From GCA-2746605 sp963704835 (lineage in GTDB: Bacteria > Bacteroidota > Ignavibacteria > Ignavibacteriales > Melioribacteraceae): a stretch of DNA of 64,000 nucleotides. The stretch is from NCBI GenBank assembly GCA_963704835.1, contig CAVPHW010000013.1, positions 54,199-118,198 on the forward strand, written 5' to 3'. A program made the translations under genes and the position numbers. Positions 37,403-46,917 of the stretch are shown here, piece after piece (position 1 is the stretch's first letter; each line of letters opens with the position of its first letter). The notes beneath the pieces are model-generated. The model ran no database searches and had not been told where the DNA came from. It saw only the letters and a program-made list of their open reading frames with translations.

Positions 37403-38950
37403 TTGGAAACTATTCAATCTACACTTGGTCAAGTAAACATTGCATCAATAATTATTTTCTTTTCTTTTGTTGCAGTTACAATGGGAATTACATATTGGGC
37501 TGCAAAAAAAACAAAAACTACTTCAGAATTTTATGCTGCTGATAGAAGCATATCTGGGTTTCAAAATGGATTAGCTCTCGCTGGTGATTACATGAGTGCA
37601 GCTTCATTTTTAGGAATTGCTGGAATGGTTGCTCTTAGTGGATATGATGGATTAATCTATTCAATTGGTTTTCTTGTGGGATGGCCTCTTGTAATGTTTT
37701 TAATTGCTGAACCACTTAGAAATTTGGGCAAATTCACTTTCGCTGATGTTGTTGCTTATCGTCTAAAACAAAAACCAGTTAGAATTGCTTCCTCCATCGG
37801 TTCGTTAATGACAATTATTTTTTATTTAATTGCTCAAATGGTTGGAGCTGGTTCTTTAATAAATATATTGTTTGGCTTCCCATATGAAGTTGCAATTATT
37901 GTTGTTGGACTTGTAATGATATCGTACGTTTTATTTGGTGGAATGTTAGCAACAACCTGGGTACAAATTATTAAAGCTGTACTGCTCCTCAGTGGGGCAA
38001 CATTTTTAGTAATAATGACATTGGCTAAATTTGATATGAACCCAATTGCTCTTTTTAATGAGGCTGCTAATTTATATGGCGATAAAGTTTTAGCTCCAGG
38101 CGGTTTTGTTACTAATTCTTGGGATGCAGTTTCACTTGGACTAGCCCTCATTTTAGGAACGGCAGGTTTACCTCATATATTAATGAGATTCTTTACTGTT
38201 CCCGATGCAAAACAAGCAAGAAAATCTGTTTTTGTTGCAACAGGTTTTATTGGTTATTTCTATATACTTACTTTCATAATTGGATTTGGCGCAATGGTAT
38301 TGGTTAGTCAAGATGTAGTAAGTAGTTTTGATAAAGGTGGAAATATGGCCGCATTATTATTAGCTGAATCTGTTGGTGGTCAATTCTTCCTTGGCTTTAT
38401 TGCAGCAGTTGCGTTTGCTACAATATTGGCAGTAGTTGCTGGTTTAACTCTTTCGGGTGCATCAACTCTATCTCATGATCTTTATGTAAGTGTTGTGAAA
38501 AAAGGAAAATCCGATGAAGCAGGTGAAGTGAAAGTTGCCAAGATTGCAACTCTTATTATTGGCGGACTCGCAATTATTCTTGGGTTTGTATTTGAAGGAC
38601 AAAACGTTGCATTTATGGTTGGTTTAGCATTTGCTATAGCTGCAAGTGCCAATTTCCCATCTTTGTTGCTCTCTATTATGTGGAAGAAATTTACTACAGC
38701 AGGATCAGTTGCTAGTATTCTGACAGGAGCTATATTGGCAGTAACGCTTATAATTTTAAGCCCAACTGTTTGGGTAAGTTTATTTAATAATGAAACTGCA
38801 ATATTCCCATTGAAGAATCCGGCTCTTATTTCAATGACAGCATCTTTCTTAGTTGGAATTATTGTTTCATTTTTTACAAAAGAAAAAGAAGCAGAACTAA
38901 AATTTGAAGATGAAAAGCTCCGAACTTACCTTGGAATTGGAGCTGAATAA
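37403..38950 (+). CDS. actP: Cation/acetate symporter ActP (SSS family)
   Basis: This sodium:solute symporter of about 515 residues has 13 TMs. Typical stretches are TSEFYAADRSISGFQNGLALAGDYMSAASF, the AAVAFATILAVVAGLTLSGASTLSHD region in the second half, and IMWKKFTTAGSVASILTG. ActP takes up acetate and related short acids. I choose the TTG at 37403 as start because GGAG lies 6 bases before it; a TTG at 37391 would have no such site. It belongs to one locus with DUF485, the Cache-PAS-CBS-DUF294 protein and the porin-like gene after it. Confidence 0.93.
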   Translation: METIQSTLGQVNIASIIIFFSFVAVTMGITYWAAKKTKTTSEFYAADRSISGFQNGLALAGDYMSAASFLGIAGMVALSGYDGLIYSIGFLVGWPLVMFLIAEPLRNLGKFTFADVVAYRLKQKPVRIASSIGSLMTIIFYLIAQMVGAGSLINILFGFPYEVAIIVVGLVMISYVLFGGMLATTWVQIIKAVLLLSGATFLVIMTLAKFDMNPIALFNEAANLYGDKVLAPGGFVTNSWDAVSLGLALILGTAGLPHILMRFFTVPDAKQARKSVFVATGFIGYFYILTFIIGFGAMVLVSQDVVSSFDKGGNMAALLLAESVGGQFFLGFIAAVAFATILAVVAGLTLSGASTLSHDLYVSVVKKGKSDEAGEVKVAKIATLIIGGLAIILGFVFEGQNVAFMVGLAFAIAASANFPSLLLSIMWKKFTTAGSVASILTGAILAVTLIILSPTVWVSLFNNETAIFPLKNPALISMTASFLVGIIVSFFTKEKEAELKFEDEKLRTYLGIGAE

Positions 38951-38978
38951 TTATATTCCTAATTCTATGTAGGTGTGT

Positions 38979-40202
38979 ATGAAAAAAATAATATTAATAG
39001 TTCTCTTGACCAACTTAACTTTATTAGTTGGTCAGTCAGAGAAGCCAAGTGCATTTGGTATATCGTTTTCAGGATTTTTGAAAACAGACTTAATTTTAGA
39101 TTCCCGACAAGTAGTTTCAATTCGTGAAGGTCATTTTTTACTCTATCCCCAAACAGAGAACTTTGATGTTATGGGAGTAGATATTAATGATAAAGCAAGT
39201 TTTAATATTCTTTCTATTCAATCTAGACTTAATGGAAAAATTACTGGTCCGGATGCTTTTGATGCTGCAACATCAGGTGTATTAGAAGGTGAATTTTTTG
39301 GCACATCTGATGGAGATGTAAACGGATTTAGGTTACGTCATGCATTTGTAAAATTGGATTGGGAAAAGTTATCCCTATTGGTTGGTCAAACATGGCATCC
39401 AATGTTTATAACCGAAATGTTCCCAGGAGTTGTTTCATTCAATACCGGTGTGCCATTTCAGCCTTTTGCCAGAAACCCCCAAGTTAGGTTTACGTATACA
39501 GAAAATAATCTGAAGTTTATTTTGGTAGCTGCATCTCAGCGTGATTTTACAAGTAATGGTCCCGATGGTTTTAGCAGTTCCTACTTGAGGAATTCGATTT
39601 TGCCAAACCTTCATGCTCAGGTACAATATTCAAGCAAAACTTATCTAGTTGGAGCTGGTGTTGATTTTAAAAAACTAGCACCACGCATTGTTACTCCTTT
39701 GAAGTATGTAACAAAAGAATCAATTAATACTTTGTCAGCTATTGGATTTGTTAAACTAAATTTAGATCCAGTAACAATTAAGGCAGAAGGTGTTTATGGA
39801 AATAATCTTGCTGATCTTTTAATGCTTGGTGGTTATGCAGTTGAATCAACAAATCCTTCAACAGGTTTAGAGACATATACACCTTTAGGAGCTTATTCTC
39901 TTTGGGGTGAAATTTCCACCGGAAAGGAAATTGAATTTGCACTATTTGGCGGTTATATAAAAAATTTGGGTGCAAAAGAAAATATTACTGGTGCTTATTA
40001 TGGAAGAGGTACTAATATTGACAATGTATTTCGTGTGTCTCCCAGGGTACAGTTTAATTCCGGTAAAGTCAGAATTTCAACTGAACTTGAATATACATCC
40101 GCTGGATATGGAACTCCGAATGGGTTAAACAAAGGAATTGTTGAAAATATTAAAAATGTTGCAAATGTTAGATTATTATTCGCAACGTTTTACTTCTTTT
40201 AA
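38979..40202 (+). CDS. Porin-like outer-membrane beta-barrel protein
   Basis: This protein of about 407 residues has a signal peptide (cut near LLVGQ-S). Strands such as GISFSGFLKTDLILDSRQV, RLRHAFVKLDW, LLVGQTWHPMF and VRLLFATFYFF alternate hydrophobic and polar residues, and the chain ends in Phe, as expected for a barrel inserted by BAM. I take ATG 38979 rather than the GTG two codons earlier. It starts 28 bases after actP, so it likely lets acetate or related acids cross the outer membrane (inference from the operon). Confidence 0.8.
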   Translation: MKKIILIVLLTNLTLLVGQSEKPSAFGISFSGFLKTDLILDSRQVVSIREGHFLLYPQTENFDVMGVDINDKASFNILSIQSRLNGKITGPDAFDAATSGVLEGEFFGTSDGDVNGFRLRHAFVKLDWEKLSLLVGQTWHPMFITEMFPGVVSFNTGVPFQPFARNPQVRFTYTENNLKFILVAASQRDFTSNGPDGFSSSYLRNSILPNLHAQVQYSSKTYLVGAGVDFKKLAPRIVTPLKYVTKESINTLSAIGFVKLNLDPVTIKAEGVYGNNLADLLMLGGYAVESTNPSTGLETYTPLGAYSLWGEISTGKEIEFALFGGYIKNLGAKENITGAYYGRGTNIDNVFRVSPRVQFNSGKVRISTELEYTSAGYGTPNGLNKGIVENIKNVANVRLLFATFYFF

Positions 40203-40208
40203 TTTAAT

Positions 40209-40270
40209 GAAGCTGTCTCAAAAGTTTCTTTGTTAAAACAAAAAATAGAAACTTTTGGGACACAAGCTTC
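40209..40270. terminator. Long hairpin after the porin gene, terminator or MITE-like element
   Basis: TGTCTCAAAAGTTTCT (40214-40229) pairs with AGAAACTTTTGGGACA (40247-40262), 15 of 16 positions. GAAGC/GCTTC extends the arms across a 3-base bulge. It starts 6 bases after the stop codon. It is longer than needed for termination, so it may be a miniature inverted-repeat element that now serves as a terminator. Confidence 0.65.
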
Positions 40271-40316
40271 GCTAAAGATCATCTTTCCAAATTGCTTCAC
40301 ACCTTATACAATAAGG

Positions 40317-41372
40317 TCAAATAACAACCGAGCATTTTTTGCAAAATTCGGGTGTTTGATTTGCAAGGGATGATTTTCTAAAATCTTGAAACATATTAGA
40401 ATTTAAACTGGCAAGCAATCCATTGGAAAACACATCTCCAAAATTAGATTCTTTAGGAAAGGGTTTTGCACAACACGGTGGTAGTTGACCATCCCATGAA
40501 ATATAAAAATAATTCCAAGGGTATTTACACGTATTGAATCCGGAGTCTTTAGACAATTCAGAATAAACAAATTCAATTTCTTTATATTTTTTTGAAGTTA
40601 GTTTTGCCGCCGCCAATTCATTTAAATAACCTTCTTCAAAAAAGAAATTATAGTAGGAAATATCTTCATCTGTTTTAGCAACTAAATTGATGGGGATCAT
40701 ATTTATATATTTAATTCCAATTTCATTAGCGAACTCAATCATTGCCGACATTTGATGATAATTCTCTTTTACTATAACTACATTTAGCATAACATCTGTA
40801 TCGGTGCCATCAGTTAGTTCTACTATTTTTATTAAATTCTCACTGAAAAAATTGAAATCACCTTTTAAACGTACTTGATTGTAAACTTCACCAATGCCAT
40901 CCATGGATACTTGTATTGTATCTATTTTATTCACTAATTGTTTAACTACATCAACACTATTCTTTAAGTGAGCATTTATGGAGCACGAAACAATAATTCC
41001 CTTACTTTTACTTTTTATATACTCAACAGCGGGAACTATTTCTTTATATAAAAGTGTTTCACCTAACCCTGTTAGCCCTATTGAATCGATATAAGGATAT
41101 GCTTCATCAACAATGATTTTTAGTTTGTCAAAATCCATAAACCCCTTATCCATTTGATCACCAAAAAGATATTCTCTTGGGCAGGTTATACATTTTAAGT
41201 TACACAAATTCGTAACTTCAAACATAATAGTTGAAGGATACGCAACTTTTAAACTTTTAGTTTTCTTAAGTAAAAAGGTGTGAGCTTTATTCAACGAATA
41301 TTTAATTAAGTCCAAACCTCTTGGTAAGTGGATTGTGCGTTTAACTAGTTTTTTTAATCTACGTTTAGTCAT
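40317..41372 (-). CDS. Radical SAM/SPASM-domain protein
   Basis: This 351-residue enzyme has the radical SAM cluster motif CNLKCITC (C57, C61, C64) and a TIM-barrel-type core. A C-terminal SPASM-like cysteine set follows (CKYPWNYFYISWDGQLPPCC and FCKKCSVV) for an auxiliary iron-sulfur cluster. Enzymes of this layout modify peptides or sugars, or mature other enzymes. There is no precursor peptide or glycosyltransferase gene next door, so its substrate is unknown. It ends about 50 bases from the long hairpin at 40209-40270, on the opposite side. Confidence 0.9.
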   Translation of the reverse strand: MTKRRLKKLVKRTIHLPRGLDLIKYSLNKAHTFLLKKTKSLKVAYPSTIMFEVTNLCNLKCITCPREYLFGDQMDKGFMDFDKLKIIVDEAYPYIDSIGLTGLGETLLYKEIVPAVEYIKSKSKGIIVSCSINAHLKNSVDVVKQLVNKIDTIQVSMDGIGEVYNQVRLKGDFNFFSENLIKIVELTDGTDTDVMLNVVIVKENYHQMSAMIEFANEIGIKYINMIPINLVAKTDEDISYYNFFFEEGYLNELAAAKLTSKKYKEIEFVYSELSKDSGFNTCKYPWNYFYISWDGQLPPCCAKPFPKESNFGDVFSNGLLASLNSNMFQDFRKSSLANQTPEFCKKCSVVI

Positions 41373-41426
41373 CTAACTGAAAGTGGAAATAAAGAAAAAA
41401 ATATTTTAACCAATGCTGAAAAATAA

Positions 41427-41455
41427 TGGTTGCCGAATATAATACTCAGCAACCA
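41427..41455 (-). terminator. Terminator after the 41513 gene
   Basis: TGGTTGC (41427-41433) and GCAACCA (41449-41455) pair perfectly. On the minus strand the stem is followed by TTATTTTTC. It lies just past the gene at 41513-41938 and separates it from the radical SAM gene. Confidence 0.7.
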
Positions 41456-41512
41456 ATTTTTTCTCAAAGGAAAATACAATTAAAATGGAAAAAACAACCA
41501 ATGATTTTTTAG

Positions 41513-41938
41513 TTATTCTACTATAATTTTTGGGGGAGAACCACCAATTGCAAAAACTCCGTCAGCTGTACAAAAAATCGCATATTCATATGTACCAAGT
41601 GGAGTATTAACTTTAACTTTAAGTTTAAGCTTTTTGCCATCTTTAACAAATTTGGTATAACCATTATTAAGGCTATCGGTTGCACTAACTGGATCAAATA
41701 ATTTATCTGGGAACTGAAAATAAGTATCTGTACCCTCAACATCCCAAATAATAGTTGACTTCTTATTTACTTTGGCAGGCTTCTTAGTTGAATCTGAAGC
41801 ATCTACAACTTGCCAAACTCCTGCAACTTTTAAAACTTTTAATGTTACAGTTTTGGGTGGGGGAGACATAGAATACATTCCAAGTACTACTGTGAGTAAG
41901 AAAAATCCTCCTAAAAGGACAGTTAATTTATTTCTCAT
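41513..41938 (-). CDS. Small exported beta-rich protein (cupredoxin-like outline)
   Basis: This 141-residue protein has an N-terminal signal or anchor (residues 5-24). The mature part is beta-rich, with strands VTLKVLKVAGVWQVV, STIIWDVEGTDTYFQFP, KLKLKVKVNTPLGTYEYAIFC and AIGGSPPKIIVE, the outline of a cupredoxin-type sandwich. A single late Cys is present, but the usual copper-binding His/Met set is not evident, so metal binding is doubtful. GGAGG precedes the ATG. It lies between the kinase operon and the radical SAM gene, with its own terminator. Confidence 0.65.
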   Translation of the reverse strand: MRNKLTVLLGGFFLLTVVLGMYSMSPPPKTVTLKVLKVAGVWQVVDASDSTKKPAKVNKKSTIIWDVEGTDTYFQFPDKLFDPVSATDSLNNGYTKFVKDGKKLKLKVKVNTPLGTYEYAIFCTADGVFAIGGSPPKIIVE

Positions 41939-42011
41939 TTAATCCTCCTGCTAGTTATGATTAGTTATTGATATTTTTAATAATATCAAATAAATGTTAA
42001 AATTAAATCAC

Positions 42012-43711
42012 TCAGTTATTAGAACCCTTGTTTGCAATCAGCTTCTGGTAACGTACATCAGCAACCAGTTTTTTCAATTCCGGTTGGTTTTCAATATCAG
42101 ATCTGGAATAACCATTGTGAATAGCTTTACCAATCCAATGAATTGCCTTATCTCTATTTCCAAAACGCTCGTAAACGGTGGCTGCACGAAATGCTACCTG
42201 AACATTATCGGGAGCTATTAGTAAAGATTTTTCTAATAAGCTGATTGACTTAGATTCTTCATCTAAATCCGAATAATAAGAAGCTAAATTTGAGATAATA
42301 TCGGGATCATTTGGATTTACTTTTAAATGTTCCTCTGCTATCACTATTGCATGTTGGTATGTTTCTCTTGCTTTCTCTTTTTTTGTATCAATCTCGTGAT
42401 AGGCAGCAGCCAAATTTCCCCATGTTAAATAATCATTTTCATTAAGCTTAAGCGCTTTTTTATAAGTATCAGCGGCATTATCAAATTTACCCTCAATATA
42501 ATATAGTGTGGCAAGGTTTGAATAAATATTATACGATTCACGAATTGAAAGAGATTGTTCAAACATATCTCTAGCGTCACTCCATTTTTCTAACATATAA
42601 TAAATGCCTCCTAAATTATTATATCCACGATAATTATCCGGGGTTAATTTTATAACAGTTTTGAACTGTTCAATTGCGGCCTCATAGTTACCATTGTTAT
42701 AATGAAAAACTCCAAGATCATTATAACCAGCCCAATAACCTGGTTTTAACATAATAGCTTTTTTTGTAAGTATTCTCGGCTTCATTATTTTGCTTAAGTG
42801 ATTCATAAGCTTTAGCTAAACCACGATAAGCAGCAGCATTGGAAGGATTATTTGATAGAGCTATTTTAAATTGATGCACGGCTTCATCATATCTTCCAGT
42901 TCCTGAATAAATCATTCCTAATGTAACGTTAACTTGTACTAATAGACTGTCAAGCCCAAAAGCATGTTCACATTCTTTTAGTGCCTGTTGAACAAGAACA
43001 GTATTTTTTGTTGCTTCATATTTCCGCCAAAGAGCTTCACCCAAACCGGCATAAGCAAGTGAATAAAGAGTATCGTAACTAGAAGCAAGACTAAAAGCAT
43101 TAATTGCCATATCAACATTTTCATAACGCTGTGTGACCAAATATCGCTTTGATGATTTACCTCGGATCCATTTGCTTGTTCCGGAGACATATATGCGGCA
43201 GTTCCCATTGTTGTCCCAATCTGAGTTACATCGGGATCATTCAAAGTTTTAGCCAGGCCAAAGTCCAGAATTTTTACTTCTCCACGATTTGTAACCATTA
43301 CATTGGCGGGTTTTATATCTCTGTGGGTAATACCGGCTTCGTGTGCTGTCTCCAAACCATTTGCAATTTGTACACAATATTCAATCACATTAGCTATACT
43401 AATAGTACTGTTTTCTATTACTTTCTTTAGTGTTTGACCTTCATAATAAGCCATTGCAATATAATATTGGTCATCTTCAGCTTTATTAATATCAAAGATT
43501 GTGCAAATATTTGGGTGATCAAAAGAGGAGGCAGTTTTTGCTTCAGAGATAAATCTTTTTTCTACTTCAACATCATCCAGCAAGTGAGGGGGCAAAAATT
43601 TTAATGCAACAATTCGATCTAATTTAATATCCACGGCTTTATAAACTACACCCATTCCGCCGCCGCCGATTTTTTCTTCAATCCTATAGTTATGAATTGT
43701 TTGTTTATCAT
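42012..43711 (-). pseudogene. Ser/Thr protein kinase-TPR protein, frameshifted and internally deleted
   Basis: This is a Hanks-type kinase joined to a TPR array, in three frames. The N-terminus reads MINKQF from ATG 43711, but one base added near 43700 gives the family start TIHNYRIEEKIGGGGMG. The kinase part has VALKFLP, HRDIKPANVMV and DFGLAKT, then stops being kinase-like right after HQSDIWS (about 43140). Family members continue with the C-lobe, a membrane segment and a FlgO-like domain of several hundred residues; here the next recognisable sequence is already the TPR region (VTQRYENVDMAINAF). A second break in a T7 run (42759-42765) splits the TPR repeats. Eight or so TPRs run to 42012. 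It is almost surely non-functional as read. Confidence 0.85.
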
Positions 43712-43727
43712 TTAAGAATATTAATTA

Positions 43728-44486
43728 TTAACTAAAGTTTTTGCCAGTTATTACAGTGTAGTTATCAATTTTCATATCTTCACTAGTTTCAACTTTACTC
43801 TTGGATTGCTGCTCTAACTCCATCTTCCACAAATAGAATTTAGAGAAAGTGTGTTTTAATTTTGAAGTAAGCTCATTAAATTTTCCACTATTATCATAAT
43901 CATCCGCGAATGATTTATTTTCCCATACAGATAATGATAAAAATTCTTCTTTATGTTTTAGACTTTCGATCAAATAAACAAAATTACATCCCATGGTTGA
44001 TTCCAAAGCTGGGATAATATCATGTGAATAAATATTTTTAAATTCTTTTACTTTACCTGGTTGAATTTTTATTGATACAATTCGGATGTACATTCCACTT
44101 GCTTGTGCAGATGGAGGGAGAACGTTTTTTGTATTCACTGCAACCGCGTAATTTCTCTTAACTGGAGATTGTACAACGGGAGTATATTCTACTTTTAACT
44201 CGTTTGATAATTGCAATTTCCATTCACTTGATTCTGCAAGAAATTGGTTAATTTGTTGAGACAACTTATTGAAAACATCACTCTTTTCATATTTCTCTGC
44301 TTGATTTTTTTTATCCCAGAGGGAAATGGAAATAAATTTACCACTATCGGAATTGCTTTTTATCAATCCGGCTAATCGACACCCATCCATTTTTTCCAGT
44401 TGGGGCATTATAACAATGTTATAAAATTGCCTGAAAGTTTTCTCGTATTGAACATTGATCGATAAGTGAACAAATCGCATAAACAT
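43728..44486 (-). CDS. Tandem ABM-like alpha-beta barrel protein
   Basis: This 252-residue protein is made of two homologous domains. Domain 1 (about 1-85) starts MRFVHLSINVQYEKTFRQF and contains GKFISISLWDKKNQAEKY. Domain 2 (about 130-230) starts MYIRIVSIKIQPGKVKEFK and contains EEFLSLSVWENKSFADDY. This is the antibiotic-biosynthesis-monooxygenase/heme-oxygenase-like dimeric barrel, duplicated. There is no signal peptide. GGAGG lies 7 bases before the ATG. The gene stands between a PP2C-type phosphatase and a Ser/Thr kinase, 51 and 16 bases apart, so it probably shares their pathway. Its activity is unknown. Confidence 0.8.
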   Translation of the reverse strand: MFMRFVHLSINVQYEKTFRQFYNIVIMPQLEKMDGCRLAGLIKSNSDSGKFISISLWDKKNQAEKYEKSDVFNKLSQQINQFLAESSEWKLQLSNELKVEYTPVVQSPVKRNYAVAVNTKNVLPPSAQASGMYIRIVSIKIQPGKVKEFKNIYSHDIIPALESTMGCNFVYLIESLKHKEEFLSLSVWENKSFADDYDNSGKFNELTSKLKHTFSKFYLWKMELEQQSKSKVETSEDMKIDNYTVITGKNFS

Positions 44487-44537
44487 TCATTTACCTCCAA
44501 TCCATTTATTAACTTTATTCGGGCAGTACAATAACTA

Positions 44538-45830
44538 TTAGTTTCTTTTTATTATCATTAACGTAATATCATCAGATTGTTCAACTTTACTTGAATGAAT
44601 TTGTACATCATCAACAATTTTTTCAACTAAATCTTTGGACGATAGATTTATATGTGTCTGCAGAATAGAAAAAAGTTTTTCTTCACCAAATTCTTCTTCA
44701 TGCTCATTCATAGCTTCGGTAATCCCATCTGAATAAATAACAATTATTTCACCGGGGACAATATTTTTATCAATCTGTTCGTAATCTGCAAAATCGAAAC
44801 AGCCAAGAAGTAAACCACCCTGGGTTAAACGGGTTATTTTATTATCTATAATATTTATAGGAGCATCATGCCCTGCATTACAGTATGAAATTTTATGATT
44901 AGTGAAATCCAGTTCACCATAAAACAAAGTTGCAAATCTATTTTTTGAAGTGCTGTTAAATAGAAGCACATTTGAGTTTTTGATTGTATTGCCAACTGTA
45001 TTGTTAGTTAATACTTGTCCTCGCAATGTTGCTTGCAAATTTGCCATTAGCATAGCTGCTGGCAATCCCTTGCCGGTAATATCACCAAGACAAAAAGCAA
45101 TTTTATTATTTGGAAGTTTAATAAAATCATAATAATCTCCACCAACATCTTTTGCAGGAATATTGTAAGCGAAAATATCATATTCTTCAATTGTGGGAAT
45201 TTGCTTAGGTAAGATGTTCAGCTGAATTTCTTTAGCCATTCTGTATTCGTCTTCAAGTTTAAGCAATTCTTGTTCTTGTTTCATAAGTCTTGCGTTTTCA
45301 ATTATGTGGGCTGATTGAGCTGCGATTATTGATAATAGTCTTTGATCATCAGAAGAGAAACCTTCTTTAGACTTTTTGTTAAATACTGTAACAACTCCAA
45401 TCATCTTTCCTTTTAAAGACATTGGAACACTCAAAAGAGAACTTACAGGTAATTCCTCCTCAACTGCAAAATTAAATCTCACATCACTTTTTATGTCATT
45501 AATTAAAAGAGGGGCTTTGTTCTTCAGCATCCATCCTGTAAGTTGGCTATCAAATCTGTATGGAAGAATATCGATTGAAGAGTCCTGCTTCCTAATCATT
45601 GTTTGGAAAGGCTTTTCAACATCTTGCTCTTCCAGTAACATTACAGCACCCTGTGAAACTTTTAGATGTTTTATACAACGATTAACAATTAGCTCAATAA
45701 CCTTTTCTAGGGATTGAGTTGAGGTAATAGCCGTAGCTATATCATTAAGTATGGAAAGCTCTTCAACGGCTGTTTTAAGCCGAAAGTTTTCCTCTTGTAG
45801 TTTAATGTTTTCTTTGTCCAAATAGTCCAT
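44538..45830 (-). CDS. GAF-domain PP2C-type (SpoIIE/RsbU) phosphatase
   Basis: This 430-residue protein has an N-terminal coiled coil (about 1-30), a GAF domain (about 35-190; LLSVPMSLKGKMIGVVTVFNK), a linker helix with EYRMAKEIQLNILPKQIP, and a SpoIIE/RsbU phosphatase domain (about 225-430). The acidic metal-binding motifs of the phosphatase are present: KDVGGDYYD, LGDITGKGLPAAMLMA, CNAGHDAP, YSDGITEAMN and SDDITLMII. Such proteins dephosphorylate anti-sigma antagonists or kinase substrates after sensing a small molecule through GAF. It is the first gene of an operon with the barrel protein and the damaged kinase. No anti-sigma factor is visible nearby. Confidence 0.93.
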   Translation of the reverse strand: MDYLDKENIKLQEENFRLKTAVEELSILNDIATAITSTQSLEKVIELIVNRCIKHLKVSQGAVMLLEEQDVEKPFQTMIRKQDSSIDILPYRFDSQLTGWMLKNKAPLLINDIKSDVRFNFAVEEELPVSSLLSVPMSLKGKMIGVVTVFNKKSKEGFSSDDQRLLSIIAAQSAHIIENARLMKQEQELLKLEDEYRMAKEIQLNILPKQIPTIEEYDIFAYNIPAKDVGGDYYDFIKLPNNKIAFCLGDITGKGLPAAMLMANLQATLRGQVLTNNTVGNTIKNSNVLLFNSTSKNRFATLFYGELDFTNHKISYCNAGHDAPINIIDNKITRLTQGGLLLGCFDFADYEQIDKNIVPGEIIVIYSDGITEAMNEHEEEFGEEKLFSILQTHINLSSKDLVEKIVDDVQIHSSKVEQSDDITLMIIKRN

Positions 45831-46118
45831 TCAGTTTTAATTTTATAAAATGATACACCGATTATTTAAGGCGGATTTAAATAGGATAGAATGTATATTA
45901 TTTGCAAAAAATTACATTAAAATACCAATGCGATGTGAAAAGAATTTTATTTGACAAGATAATTGGAGGTGTATATCATATTGATTGGACGTGAAAGTGG
46001 TAGAGAATTAATAGCTAATAAAAAATAATTCGGTTTGATTTAGATGTGCTATACCAAAGTATTGAATTAAATAAACCTTTATTTTTGATTATTCATTTTA
46101 ATAGCATGCTTTGGGTCG

Positions 46119-46853
46119 CTATTTAATTTTACTATCCTTATTATAAATTACCGGCATTTGTCCTTTCCACTTATTCCACGTTTCATTATTGGTAATCAGT
46201 TCAGCCATGAAGTGAGCGACATTAATTCGGCTAGTTGTTCCAGCATCAAATAATGCACTTCTTGTTGGTGAAGGATATACTTCGTACTTAGTTACTTGGT
46301 CTTCATTTAGCAAGTTGTCCGGGCGAACTGCGGACCACTCAATTTTACTATCGCTCTGACCAATATTTACGCGTAGATAGTCCGCAGCATTTTCATTATC
46401 CGCGTGTGGAGGTAATAGCAATCGAAGAATCCAAATTATGCACTTTTGACCAAACGAAATTTGCTCAGAGAGATCTCGGTTAATATTTCCGGTAGTATTC
46501 ATAAGAACAAACTTTACTGATTGTGCATTGTTATTTGCCTTTATAGCTTTGCACAATCTGCGAGACGCATCTGTTACAAGTCTTCTGGGTTGTCCGAAAA
46601 GACCTTTAAAATTCAAATTGTGTCCCAAGCATGATGCAACGGCTCTACAACCACTAACATGCTCAATCAAATGATTGTCATTAAGATCAAGGATATTAGA
46701 ACTAATTATGAACACATTTTTATTATCTCTTATTGTATCGGGTAGACTGGCAACCGATCTCACAATAATCTTAACATTCTCACCACGATTTAACAACTGT
46801 TCCACCAGCAACTTTCCAGTAGCTCCACTTGCTCCAACAACCAGTGTTGTCAT
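46119..46853 (-). CDS. NAD(P)-binding atypical SDR
   Basis: This protein of about 244 residues has the N-terminal Rossmann motif GASGATGKL (G-x-x-G-x-x-G) and the layout of the NmrA/SDR_a5 atypical short-chain dehydrogenases (VIRSVASLPD..., SCLGHNLNFKG, EWSAVRPDNLLN). The catalytic Tyr-x-x-x-Lys of classical SDRs is not obvious, as usual in this group. I use the ATG at 46853, preceded by AGAGGTA. It follows deoC after about 64 bases on the same strand. The substrate is unknown. Confidence 0.85.
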   Translation of the reverse strand: MTTLVVGASGATGKLLVEQLLNRGENVKIIVRSVASLPDTIRDNKNVFIISSNILDLNDNHLIEHVSGCRAVASCLGHNLNFKGLFGQPRRLVTDASRRLCKAIKANNNAQSVKFVLMNTTGNINRDLSEQISFGQKCIIWILRLLLPPHADNENAADYLRVNIGQSDSKIEWSAVRPDNLLNEDQVTKYEVYPSPTRSALFDAGTTSRINVAHFMAELITNNETWNKWKGQMPVIYNKDSKIK

Positions 46854-46917
46854 CAATTACCTCTCTTGTTATTTAATATCCGTTTAAGTCAATCAGCTAG
46901 ATATTGATCGATTGCCT

